Positions 45,460 through 54,064 of a DNA stretch of 64,000 nt are shown piece after piece. The position numbers and the translations under genes were made by a program. The notes beneath the pieces are model-generated. The model worked only from the letters and a program-made list of their open reading frames with translations, ran no database searches and was not told where the DNA came from. This DNA is from an uncultured Prevotella sp. (GTDB lineage: Bacteria; Bacteroidota; Bacteroidia; Bacteroidales; Bacteroidaceae). The DNA lies in the NCBI GenBank assembly GCA_902495455.1, contig CABUXJ010000006.1, positions 1 through 64,000 on the forward strand. Reading direction: 5' to 3'. The stretch's first letter is position 1; every line of letters begins with the position of its first letter.

Positions 45460-48400
45460 CTATCCCTTATATTTGCTTGGCACAACCCCATATTTCGCCT
45501 TGAAGCACTTATTGAAATACGAGGAGTCCTTTATGCCGACGCGATAGCTCACCTCCGCCACCGTCAGATGACCTTCGGCAAGCAGTCGGGCAGCGATGAC
45601 CAGGCGCTGGTTTTGCAGATATTTGTTCGGCGACATGCCTGTCAGCTCTTTTGTCTTGGCAAACATCTTCGTGCGTCCCATGCCGAGCATGTCGGCAAGC
45701 CGGTCGACAGTGAAGTCCGGGTCAGATATGTGCTTGGCCGTCAAGGCGGTCATGCGGTCGAGGAAACTTTTGTCCGCCTGCGACGTTATCAGTTCGGGCA
45801 ACGAGGTGTCGGACATGATTTGCGACGACACCTCGTTTTGTTTTTCGGGCGATTGTTCCGCTGCCGACGGGTCGGGTGGCGATTGTTGCGGCAGAACGGC
45901 AGGAGCCGGTATGACGGTCGGCATCCGTCGGCGGCTCTCCTTGATCAGCTGAACGACACGCGTCATGAGCAGACGGAAGTTGCACGGCTTCACCATATAG
46001 TCGTCCGCACCGGCATCGTAGCTCTGCATACGGTGGTTGTCATCGTCCAGAGCAGTCAGCATGATGACCGGCAGCGACGCCGTGGCGGCTCCGGCCTTCA
46101 GCTGACGGACGATGTCATAACCGCTCATGTCCGGCAGCATCACGTCGCAGATGACCAACGCCGGACGCCGGGCGGTGATGCCGTCGAGGGCGGCACGTCC
46201 CGTGAGATAACGGTCGGTATGGAAATAGCGTCCCGCCTCACCTCCTATCTGATCCATCATGTCGGGGTCGTCTTCTACGATGGCTATGGTCAGGTCGTTG
46301 AGAGCCTTCGGTCCCAACTCCTTTATTGTCTCCTCACGCGCTGCGGCGTCCTCTTTGAAGCGTGACGTGTCGACGGCCATCGCCTTCTTGAAGTCCTCCT
46401 TTCCGTATGCGGAAGCATCAGCGGGCAGCGTGATTGTAAATATCGAACCGCCACTGTCCCCCACCCGACGATAACTGAGCGTGCCATGATGGATGGCGGC
46501 CATACTGTGGACCATATACAGACCAATGCCCATGCCGCCCTGTGATACCAGTCCGTGCATGAACGGCTGGAAGAGGCTCTTCTGCTGTTCCTCCCCGATG
46601 CCGGGTCCGTCGTCCTCGACGGTGATGACAAGGCTGTCGCCGTCCTTGCGCACGGTTAGTGAGACATTGCCACGCTCGGGCGCATACTTGACGGCATTGC
46701 TCATCAGGTTGTACACCATCATCTCCACCATCCTCCGGTCAAACACCATCGTGTAGCTCCTGGCGAAAGGCGTGAACACGGTGTGCATCTCTTTCTGACG
46801 CGCGACGCTCCAGAAGTCCTGATAAATGGACCGCACGAAGTCAATGATGTCGCCCTCCTCGACCTGCAGCCGCATATTGCCCGTGTTGACCTTGCGGAAC
46901 TCTATCAGCGTGTCGACCAACCGGAGCATACGCCGCGTACCCCTTCGTGCGGTCTGCAGAGCGGCCTTCGACGGTGGCCGGGAAGTGTCACTGAGACGGT
47001 CTATCGCCCCGCGGATGATGGCCAGCGGCGTACGAAACTCGTGGGTGATGCTGGTGAAAAAGCTCAGACGGAACTCCGTGAGCTGTTTCTCCAGCTTCAT
47101 CTGCTGATGGAGGCGCAGCCGTTCGCGTGCGTTGTTATATATATACAATATGAACAGAGAGGCCACGACCAGATAAATCAGCCACGCCCACCACGTGTTG
47201 TACCACGGTTGGGCGATAATGACGGTCAACGTGCGTTCCGGTCCCCAACGGCCATCGGCGAGAGAGCGTATGTGGAAGACATACCGTCCGGGCCGGAGGT
47301 TGCCGTAGTAGGCCCGGTTGACGCTGGTCATGGGACGCCACGTGTCCTCCACCCCTTCGAGATAATACTGATAGAGCGCCGACTCTATGGCGGCATACTC
47401 GAAGTTGGAGAACGACAGCGACAGCGTGTTCTCATTGTGACTGAGGCGCAGGACGTCCGAATAGCAGACCGCCCGTTCCGTCAGGCTGCTGTCGGCGGCC
47501 GACACGCCGTTGATACTGATGTCGGTGATTGAGACCCGTGGCGCCGTCGTAGCGTCGCTGCCGTCGTCCGTCGGCGGCGTTATGACGGTCAGGCCGTAGC
47601 GCGTGCCGAAGAGCAGGCGGCCGTCGGAGAGCAGCAGGGAGCTGTTCTCGGAATAGATATTGCGATCGAAAGACTTGCCGAAGCGATAGGTCTTCACCTT
47701 CATGTCCTTGTCGTAGATGCGGGACAGGCCATTCTCCGTGGCGGCCCAGATGGCACCGTGACGGTCAGCCTGCAAAGCGGCTATGGTGTTGTCGGCCAGT
47801 CCCTCGGTGGTAGTGACGGTGACCGTCTCTTCAAGCCGCATGTCCCGGCCGAAACGGCAACGCACGACACCACTGCCCTTGCCGCCAGTCCAGAGATAAC
47901 GGCCGTCGTAGAACATGCTTCGCATCTCGTCGTAAGGGAACCCGCCGGCGGTGGTATTGAAACAGATGAAGTCATCGTTGGTGATTTCGCGGCGCTTGGT
48001 GTCCACGGCATAGAGGCCATTTGACGACGCTATCCACAACCAGCCGTCGGGCCCGGGCTCAAACTGATGGAGCCGCGACTCGTTGATGTTGCGGTTGAGC
48101 AGTGAGCGGAACCTGAGACGGCCGTCCTTCTCGTAGCGCGTCATGACGAGTCCGTTCTCGTAGGACGCTATCCAGACGCGCCCGTAACGGTCCTCCCAAA
48201 GGTCATAGAGGTCGCTGGAAGGTATGTGGTGGCCGCTACCATACTTATTATAATTCCGTCCGTCGACATAGAGGCCGCCGCCGCGCGTGGCAATCCACTC
48301 GTGGCCGCCGCGGTCCACCATGCGGGCCATGACGCAGCCGCCCGTCTCGCCGATGGATTTTATCACTCCTGAAGCGGCGTCAAACGAATACATCATGTTG

Positions 48401-49773
48401 TCTTTCGTGGCCAATATGACGTCACGCCCGTCGCTGCCGGCCGCCGTCATCATGCAGACATTGTTGGCCCAGACACTCTTCTTTCCCGGAACGGGCTGGA
48501 CAAACTCGGCCACCGACTGCTCCGACACGGTTATGCGCGACACGCCGGCAGATTCCTGAGCGACCCAAAGACAGCCGTCGCGACCGATGAAGATATTGGC
48601 GAGATAGTCGTTGTCGATCACCGCCTGGGCGTCGTTGGCCGAGAAGTGGCGCAACGTCCCCGTGGGATAGTCGTAGATGAAGAGGCCGTTGCCGTGGGAG
48701 GCGATATAGAACAGTCCGTCACGGCCACGCCGGACGTTGTATTTCCGCTGACGTTCCACCGTCAGCCGGATGCCCTTCAGCAGCGACAGCTTCCGGACCT
48801 CTCCCTCTGGAGGGAATATCCAGAGGTCGCCGCTCCTGTTGGATTCAAAGAAGTAGCCGTCCATCGAGTCGAGCAGAAGACCGTTGCTCACCTGCAGGTC
48901 GTCGGGTTTTGACGCCCGGAACGAACGGAGGTCTATCGCGTATGTCTCGCCGCTGAAGATCATCCAGCGATCCTGCCACACAAAACTGCTCCTGATGGTT
49001 CTCACGGCTCCTTGCTCTTCGGGTATCACCGTGCGTCGCAGGACACGCCCGTCGGGCGAGAACATCTCAACCCTGTTGCCGGACGAGAGACAGAGGACGT
49101 TTCCGCCGTAGCTGTTGCCCATAAGATAGCGCCGGTCGTCGACAACGGTCGTCACCCGACCGTCGGGGCCGATACGCAGCAGTCCGCTCTCGGTGAGCGC
49201 CCAGATGTTGTGCCGTCCGTCTTCGACGAGGCGCGTCACATTATTGCTCGGCAGACGACCGTTCTCCTTGGTGTAGTCCGTGCAGGTGAACCGACCGTCG
49301 CGGCGTGTCACATGACGGATGCCCGAACGCGTGTCGTACATCCACATGTCACCGCCCGAACGCAGGAAACGGCGGAACGGCCGCGTCTCGTCGCCCCGTC
49401 CCGTATAGTCGATGAAACGACCCTGACGCAGGTCGTAGCAGGCGAAGACAAACGTGGACGTGTGGACCCAGAGCAGAGCGTTGGGGGAGTCGTGATAGAG
49501 ATTGCCCGTCGTGGCGTCGATCTTGCGCGTCGGGTCGCTGCCGAGCGAATAGTAGTTGACGAATGAATAGCCGTCGTAACGGCACAGTCCGTAGGCCGCT
49601 CCCATCCATACGAAGCCGCTGCTGTCCTGAACGATGTCATAGACGGTGTTGCCCGAGAGGCCGTCAAACGACGATATGCGCTTGGCCGAAAGCACGAGTT
49701 TGTTGATGTCAACGGCCGGTGAATCTGTCGCTGAAAGCAGCATGAAGGCCGTCAGCAGCAGTATATGTCTCAT
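45460..49773 (-). CDS. Hybrid two-component system sensor/response regulator (HTCS)
   Basis: A 1437-residue one-piece regulator. A signal peptide (MRHILLLTAFMLLSA) precedes a periplasmic two-propeller Reg_prop domain (to about 770), a Y_Y_Y domain (about 810-850) and one membrane helix (about 860-885). Then come HisKA with His911 in SITHEFRTPL, HATPase (YNLMSNAVKYA, DDGPGIG), a receiver with Asp1210 (VICDVMLPDMSG), and an AraC-type HTH (about 1348-1437). Such proteins bind oligosaccharides and activate adjacent polysaccharide loci; here rhamnogalacturonan or another pectin fragment is likely. ATG 49797 is possible, but the promoter box at 49803-49810 would make it leaderless, so 49773 is chosen. 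Confidence 0.95.
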   Translation of the reverse strand: MRHILLLTAFMLLSATDSPAVDINKLVLSAKRISSFDGLSGNTVYDIVQDSSGFVWMGAAYGLCRYDGYSFVNYYSLGSDPTRKIDATTGNLYHDSPNALLWVHTSTFVFACYDLRQGRFIDYTGRGDETRPFRRFLRSGGDMWMYDTRSGIRHVTRRDGRFTCTDYTKENGRLPSNNVTRLVEDGRHNIWALTESGLLRIGPDGRVTTVVDDRRYLMGNSYGGNVLCLSSGNRVEMFSPDGRVLRRTVIPEEQGAVRTIRSSFVWQDRWMIFSGETYAIDLRSFRASKPDDLQVSNGLLLDSMDGYFFESNRSGDLWIFPPEGEVRKLSLLKGIRLTVERQRKYNVRRGRDGLFYIASHGNGLFIYDYPTGTLRHFSANDAQAVIDNDYLANIFIGRDGCLWVAQESAGVSRITVSEQSVAEFVQPVPGKKSVWANNVCMMTAAGSDGRDVILATKDNMMYSFDAASGVIKSIGETGGCVMARMVDRGGHEWIATRGGGLYVDGRNYNKYGSGHHIPSSDLYDLWEDRYGRVWIASYENGLVMTRYEKDGRLRFRSLLNRNINESRLHQFEPGPDGWLWIASSNGLYAVDTKRREITNDDFICFNTTAGGFPYDEMRSMFYDGRYLWTGGKGSGVVRCRFGRDMRLEETVTVTTTEGLADNTIAALQADRHGAIWAATENGLSRIYDKDMKVKTYRFGKSFDRNIYSENSSLLLSDGRLLFGTRYGLTVITPPTDDGSDATTAPRVSITDISINGVSAADSSLTERAVCYSDVLRLSHNENTLSLSFSNFEYAAIESALYQYYLEGVEDTWRPMTSVNRAYYGNLRPGRYVFHIRSLADGRWGPERTLTVIIAQPWYNTWWAWLIYLVVASLFILYIYNNARERLRLHQQMKLEKQLTEFRLSFFTSITHEFRTPLAIIRGAIDRLSDTSRPPSKAALQTARRGTRRMLRLVDTLIEFRKVNTGNMRLQVEEGDIIDFVRSIYQDFWSVARQKEMHTVFTPFARSYTMVFDRRMVEMMVYNLMSNAVKYAPERGNVSLTVRKDGDSLVITVEDDGPGIGEEQQKSLFQPFMHGLVSQGGMGIGLYMVHSMAAIHHGTLSYRRVGDSGGSIFTITLPADASAYGKEDFKKAMAVDTSRFKEDAAAREETIKELGPKALNDLTIAIVEDDPDMMDQIGGEAGRYFHTDRYLTGRAALDGITARRPALVICDVMLPDMSGYDIVRQLKAGAATASLPVIMLTALDDDNHRMQSYDAGADDYMVKPCNFRLLMTRVVQLIKESRRRMPTVIPAPAVLPQQSPPDPSAAEQSPEKQNEVSSQIMSDTSLPELITSQADKSFLDRMTALTAKHISDPDFTVDRLADMLGMGRTKMFAKTKELTGMSPNKYLQNQRLVIAARLLAEGHLTVAEVSYRVGIKDSSYFNKCFKAKYGVVPSKYKG

Positions 49774-49802
49774 TAGGTTTATTCTGCGTGTTCCCATGAC
49801 TG

Positions 49803-49810
49803 CAAATATA
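49803..49810 (-). promoter_or_regulatory. Predicted HTCS promoter -7 box
   Basis: The minus strand reads TATATTTG followed by CAGTC, matching TAnnTTTG. Confidence 0.5.
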
Positions 49811-49894
49811 ACAATTTTTCACGGTATAACCGCAATACCGACATATTTTTTGCTATTAAACATGAGATGGATAATTAAAAACGCAAAGACGCGC

Positions 49895-50056
49895 AAGTAG
49901 AGTCGGGACCGCCACCGCGCCACATAACCAACCACATATTTTTTTAACGCAAAGACGCAAAGACACAAAGAGGGCGCAGACGCGCATACGGAAGTACGCA
50001 AAGGAAGATGTATGCGCGTCTGCGCCCTCTTTGTGTCTTTGCGTCTTTGCGTTTAA
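49895..50056. repeat. Perfect 43-bp palindrome of CAAAGACG units, with D2-related flank
   Basis: 49946-49988 is the exact complement of 50011-50053, with a 22-nt loop. The arms read AACGCAAAGACGCAAAGACA... and continue into GAGGGCGCAGACGCGCATA. Just left of it, 49898-49940 resembles the inverted-repeat core of element D2. It lies upstream of the HTCS gene. Confidence 0.85.
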
Positions 50057-50094
50057 ATAAAACATCTTTGTCAAATTAATTCCGAATTTAACCG

Positions 50095-50600
50095 CAAAAT
50101 CCAGAGGCACTTTCCAAAATTATTCCGGCATGCTCCCAAATTTTCAAATCTCACGAAGGTCAAAATCAGACCGTTTTTACGACAGAAAAACCGCCATTTT
50201 TGCAAAACGTTCATTCTCAGTCGTTTACAAATGGCGTCGGCTCTCCCTCCCCTTGGGGAGGGCCGAGGTGGGGCCCCGCGAGGGCCTCCCGGCTCTCTGG
50301 CGGGGCCCTTACGGCGTTGCAACAAGGCCGCCGTTGCAACTCAACGGCGTGCTTGTTGCAACCTCGCGAGGCCCTTACGGCAGAGAAACGGTTGCTTTTC
50401 AGAACAAAATCGGCAATCAAAAACTGCGTCCTTTTTCCGTTTCGGAAAAGCCGTAAGGGCCTCCCGGCTCCAAAATGCCACCCAAACCGTGCCACAACCG
50501 AACTTCACGCCGGACCAAGGAGGCCCTTACGGCATCGGAAAAGCCACGGATTTCCGCAAAAACGGAAACTTTTCCATACAGGATTTTGTAAGAATTTATT
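50095..50600. repeat. GC-rich hairpin-array repeat, copy B2
   Basis: Its left edge (GAGGCACTTTCCAAAATT...) is the complement of the right edge of B1 (14515-14582), so the two copies are inverted. Inside are repeated GGCCCTTACGGC/GCCGTAAGGGCC blocks (about 50307, 50369, 50450, 50519) and GCCGTTGCAACTCAACGGC. A C/G-rich palindrome at 50228-50285 resembles the start of element D. No gene is supported. Confidence 0.75.
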
Positions 50601-50724
50601 CTAAATCGGAGCATGAACGGCAAGTCTTCAACACCTGTCCTTACAACATAGACACCGGTAATGGTGAAATTTCACCGCCGTGAAATTAACCACCGTGAAA
50701 TTTGGCACTACAAACGTTTTTCCA

Positions 50725-50801
50725 TATCTTTGCAGAAGATAGGCTGCACTCGGCAATATGGGAACAAGTTCACATTGCGCTCATTTGCACTATCTTTGCA
50801 G
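50725..50801 (+). promoter_or_regulatory. 77-bp promoter cassette P, copy 2 (AAA/DUF234 gene)
   Basis: This matches the fumarase cassette (45335-45411) at 70 of 77 positions in the opposite strand. It carries TATCTTTGCAGAAGATA at both ends (50725 and 50791) and a GGAACAAGTTCAC centre. The second box is 54 bp before the start codon at 50852. Confidence 0.7.
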
Positions 50802-50851
50802 AAGATAAGCGCCACTAAATCAGCCGTAGCGGAATTAAAATCAGACCATAT

Positions 50852-52189
50852 ATGAAGTTCTACAACAGAGAAAAAGAATTGGAGCAACTCGCCGTGATAA
50901 GACAGCGTTCGTTCGACAACCATTCGCAGATGAGCGTCATCACCGGACGGCGGCGTATCGGCAAGACAAAACTGATACTGAAAAGTTGTGACGGGACGCC
51001 GACCGTATATCTCTTTGTGAGCCGGAACAACGAGGCGACACTCTGTCGCCAGTTCTCCGAAGCCACACGCATGGCACTCGGCTGCTACGTTCCGGACGGC
51101 ATAAACTCTTTCGTCCAGCTGTTCGAACAGCTCATGGTCGTCGGCAAGACCGCACCGTTCAATCTCGTGATAGACGAATTTCAGGAGTTTTTCAACATCA
51201 ATCCGGCCGTCTTCAGCGGCATGCAGGATGTATGGGACAGATACAAGGACGTCACCCATGTCAATTTCATCGCATCCGGCTCCGTATATACCCTGATGCA
51301 CCGGATTTTCATGGACTATAAGGAATCGCTATACGGCAGATGCGACACCATCATCCATGTCCGCCCGTTCACGACGGCCGTAATCAGACAGATTCTTTCC
51401 GACCACTATCCGCAATACACCAACGACGACCTGCTCGCCCTATTCACCGTCACCGGCGGCGTGCCGAAATACGTCGAGCTGCTGATGGACCGGCGGGCGT
51501 TCACCGTCAATGACATCATCGGACGCGTGACAGAGGAAAATTCAATCTTCCTTGAAGAAGGAACAATCCTGCTCGCACAGGAGTTCGGAAAGAAATACGG
51601 CAACTATTTCTCCATTCTCTCGGCCATCGCCGCCGGGAAGAACACACTTCCCGAAATCACACAGGCCGTCGGAGAGACAAGCGTCGGCGGCATGCTGCTC
51701 AGACTGGAGGAGGACTATGAGATAATATCAAAGAAGCGCCCCATACTGTCGAAGGAACGGAGCCAGAACGTGCGCTACGAAATAGCGGACAACTTTCTCC
51801 GCTTCTGGTTCAGATACGTAACCCGAAATCAGGACCTGCTGCAGATGGGACTGAACGACAAGCTGCGCGACATCGTCATCGCCGACTATCCGACATACTC
51901 CGGTCTTACGCTCGAAGCATGGTTCAGACAGAAGCTGAAGGAAGAAAGACGCTACCGGAACATCGGTTCGTGGTGGAACACGACAAAGGGAGCGAAAACC
52001 GACCAGATGGAAGTGGACATCGTGGCCATCCCCTCCGACACCGATACACCGGCACTCGTGGCCGAAGTCAAGCGCCAGGGAAAGAACTTCAAGCCGGAAC
52101 GGTTTGAGGAAAAAGTGGCTCATCTGCGCGACAAAATTCTCCACGGATACGAAATCCACCCCTGCCTCCTCACGCTTGAAGACATGTAG
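50852..52189 (+). CDS. AAA ATPase with DUF234 C-terminal domain
   Basis: A 445-residue ATP-binding protein of the archaeal-type AAA/DUF234 family. Walker A is GRRRIGKTKL (about 31-40), Walker B LVIDEFQEF, and a winged-helix-like region follows. The C-terminal part carries MEVDIVAIPSDTDTPALVAEVKR (about 385-405), the Asp...GluxLys pattern of a PD-(D/E)xK nuclease fold. Such genes are common, mobile-looking and without known function. It sits between the HTCS and the rhamnogalacturonan enzymes and appears unrelated to them; its promoter is the P cassette. Confidence 0.88.
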   Translation: MKFYNREKELEQLAVIRQRSFDNHSQMSVITGRRRIGKTKLILKSCDGTPTVYLFVSRNNEATLCRQFSEATRMALGCYVPDGINSFVQLFEQLMVVGKTAPFNLVIDEFQEFFNINPAVFSGMQDVWDRYKDVTHVNFIASGSVYTLMHRIFMDYKESLYGRCDTIIHVRPFTTAVIRQILSDHYPQYTNDDLLALFTVTGGVPKYVELLMDRRAFTVNDIIGRVTEENSIFLEEGTILLAQEFGKKYGNYFSILSAIAAGKNTLPEITQAVGETSVGGMLLRLEEDYEIISKKRPILSKERSQNVRYEIADNFLRFWFRYVTRNQDLLQMGLNDKLRDIVIADYPTYSGLTLEAWFRQKLKEERRYRNIGSWWNTTKGAKTDQMEVDIVAIPSDTDTPALVAEVKRQGKNFKPERFEEKVAHLRDKILHGYEIHPCLLTLEDM

Positions 52190-52481
52190 CAGCGGGCGGA
52201 TGGGCAGCCATACTGAAGCAAGATTGCAGGAATGTACCCGCTGGCATCTGCCGGAAGAAACGTTTATCCGATGTTGTCAGCGGGCAAGAAAGTCACCGAA
52301 AAACACAAAAACGTACATAATTACTGATTTTCGTACGATTGTCCATGCTTTAAAGCCTGTTTCTTCTGTACTTTTGCATTATAAAGCAAGCCCGTCCTGA
52401 GCTTGCGGGACGTGTTTACGGCCCCATGCGATGGGCCGGATGTCACTTTAGAATAACAATAACTTAAAAACAAATAACGCA
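52190..52481 (+). other. Leader of the rhamnogalacturonan enzyme operon
   Basis: A -7-like box TACTTTTG (52369-52376) is followed by a roughly 100-nt leader. In it GCAAGC (52386-52391) pairs with GCTTGC (52401-52406) while overlapping CGTCC (52393-52397) can pair with GGACG (52408-52412), so the two stems exclude each other or form a pseudoknot. Next comes a GGCCCCAT...ATGGGCC hairpin (52420-52437). Nothing else is recognised. Confidence 0.5.
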
Positions 52482-54062
52482 ATGAAGAAAACCCTTTTGC
52501 TGTCAACTCTAATGGCCTGCACGGTCATGAGCGCCGCGGCCGACGGCTCCACACCACTGATGGGATGGAGTTCGTGGAATACCTACCGGGTCAACATCAG
52601 CGACTCGCTCATCATGCGTCAGGCCGACGCACTCGTCTCCACAGGACTGGCCGAAGCCGGTTACCGACAGATAAACGTCGACGACGGATTCTTCGGGTGG
52701 CGCGACTCCACCGGCCTGATGCACCCCCATCCCCAACGCTTTCCGCGAGGCATGCGCTGCGTGGCCGATCATATCCACTCGCTCGGACTCAAGGCCGGCA
52801 TCTACTCGGACGCCGGAGCCAACACCTGCGGCTCGCGCTATGACAACGACGAAAACGGTTTCGGCGCCGGACTCTACGGTCATGAGGAGCAGGACGCGCG
52901 ACTCTATTTCGGCGAATGGGACTTCGACTTCATCAAAATCGACTATTGTGGCGCCGGATATGAGCTTAATCTCGACGAGCAACGGCGATATACGGAGATC
53001 CGCGACGCCTTCGCGCGTGCCGGACATGGTGACGTGAGGATGAACATCTGCCGCTGGACGTTCCCGGGGACATGGGCTGCCGACATAGCCGGTTCATGGC
53101 GCATCAGTCAGGACATACGCCCGCGGTGGTCATCGGTGAAAGACATTATAGGCAAGAACATGTATCTCTCGGCCTACTGCTCACCCGGCCACTACAACGA
53201 CATGGACATGCTCGAGATAGGCCGCGGACTGAAGGCCAACGAGGAGGAAGTGCACTTCGGAATATGGTGCATCATGAGTTCGCCGCTGCTCATCGGCTGC
53301 GACCTCACCAAGATTCCTGAGCCGTCGCTCCGGCTGCTCTCCAATCCGGAACTGATAGCCCTCAATCAGGACACGCTCGGACTCCAGGCCCGTGTGGTGG
53401 CACGCTGCGGCGAGGGGTATGTGCTGGCCAAAGACCTCGGACAGAGGCATGGACGCACACAGGCCATCGCTCTCTACAATCCGTCGGACACTATTTGTCA
53501 CTTCCATATTGCTCTGTCGGAGCTCGGCATCGGAGGCAAAGTGAAACTGCGCGACCTTATCCGCCGCAGCGACATGGGCGTCGTCCGCGACAGCATCGTC
53601 CGGACGGTGGCGCCACGCAGTGTGCTCATCATGCGTGCCGAGGCTGACCGACGCACCGAAACGTCACGATATGAGGCGGAATGGGCTTATCTCCCATGCT
53701 TCGACGCGCTCGGAAAGAGGAAGATGCAAGTGGCATACACACGCCATGAGGCCGCATCCGGCGGCATGGTCGTGTCCAATCTCGGGGGCCGACCGGAGAA
53801 CACGGCGCGCTGGACCGACGTGTGGAGCGACCGGGGCGGAAAATATTTGCTCACCGTGAGCTACATCCCCACGGCACGCCGCGCGCTGGAAATTTCCGTG
53901 AACGGCGGCCGCCCGATACGCCTCGACCGTCTTTCCGACACTGGCAAAACGGCCACCGTCACCGTGGAAGTCACTCTGCGTGCCGGATATAACACGGTGG
54001 AGATGGGCAATCCTTACGGCTGGGCGCCGGATATCGACTGTTTCAAAATAGAGAAAGATTGA
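52482..54062 (+). CDS. Secreted GH27 alpha-galactosidase-like enzyme
   Basis: A 526-residue enzyme of family GH27. A signal peptide (to about residue 20) is followed by the hallmark MGWSSWNTYRVNI, then NVDDGFF, GIYSDAGANTCG and the nucleophile motif FDFIKIDYCG (Asp near 152). The acid/base Asp is likely in SWRISQDI (near 209). The C-terminal 130 residues form a beta-sandwich. It removes terminal alpha-galactose, or beta-L-arabinopyranose in some members, from pectic side chains. It is first in a five-gene operon; its stop is 2 bp before the GH78 start. Confidence 0.92.
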   Translation: MKKTLLLSTLMACTVMSAAADGSTPLMGWSSWNTYRVNISDSLIMRQADALVSTGLAEAGYRQINVDDGFFGWRDSTGLMHPHPQRFPRGMRCVADHIHSLGLKAGIYSDAGANTCGSRYDNDENGFGAGLYGHEEQDARLYFGEWDFDFIKIDYCGAGYELNLDEQRRYTEIRDAFARAGHGDVRMNICRWTFPGTWAADIAGSWRISQDIRPRWSSVKDIIGKNMYLSAYCSPGHYNDMDMLEIGRGLKANEEEVHFGIWCIMSSPLLIGCDLTKIPEPSLRLLSNPELIALNQDTLGLQARVVARCGEGYVLAKDLGQRHGRTQAIALYNPSDTICHFHIALSELGIGGKVKLRDLIRRSDMGVVRDSIVRTVAPRSVLIMRAEADRRTETSRYEAEWAYLPCFDALGKRKMQVAYTRHEAASGGMVVSNLGGRPENTARWTDVWSDRGGKYLLTVSYIPTARRALEISVNGGRPIRLDRLSDTGKTATVTVEVTLRAGYNTVEMGNPYGWAPDIDCFKIEKD

Positions 54063-54064
54063 AT

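Noticed and set aside
50095..50600. CRISPR array
   Set aside because: The repeated blocks are unequally spaced and are hairpin modules, not regularly spaced repeats with unique spacers; no cas gene is present.
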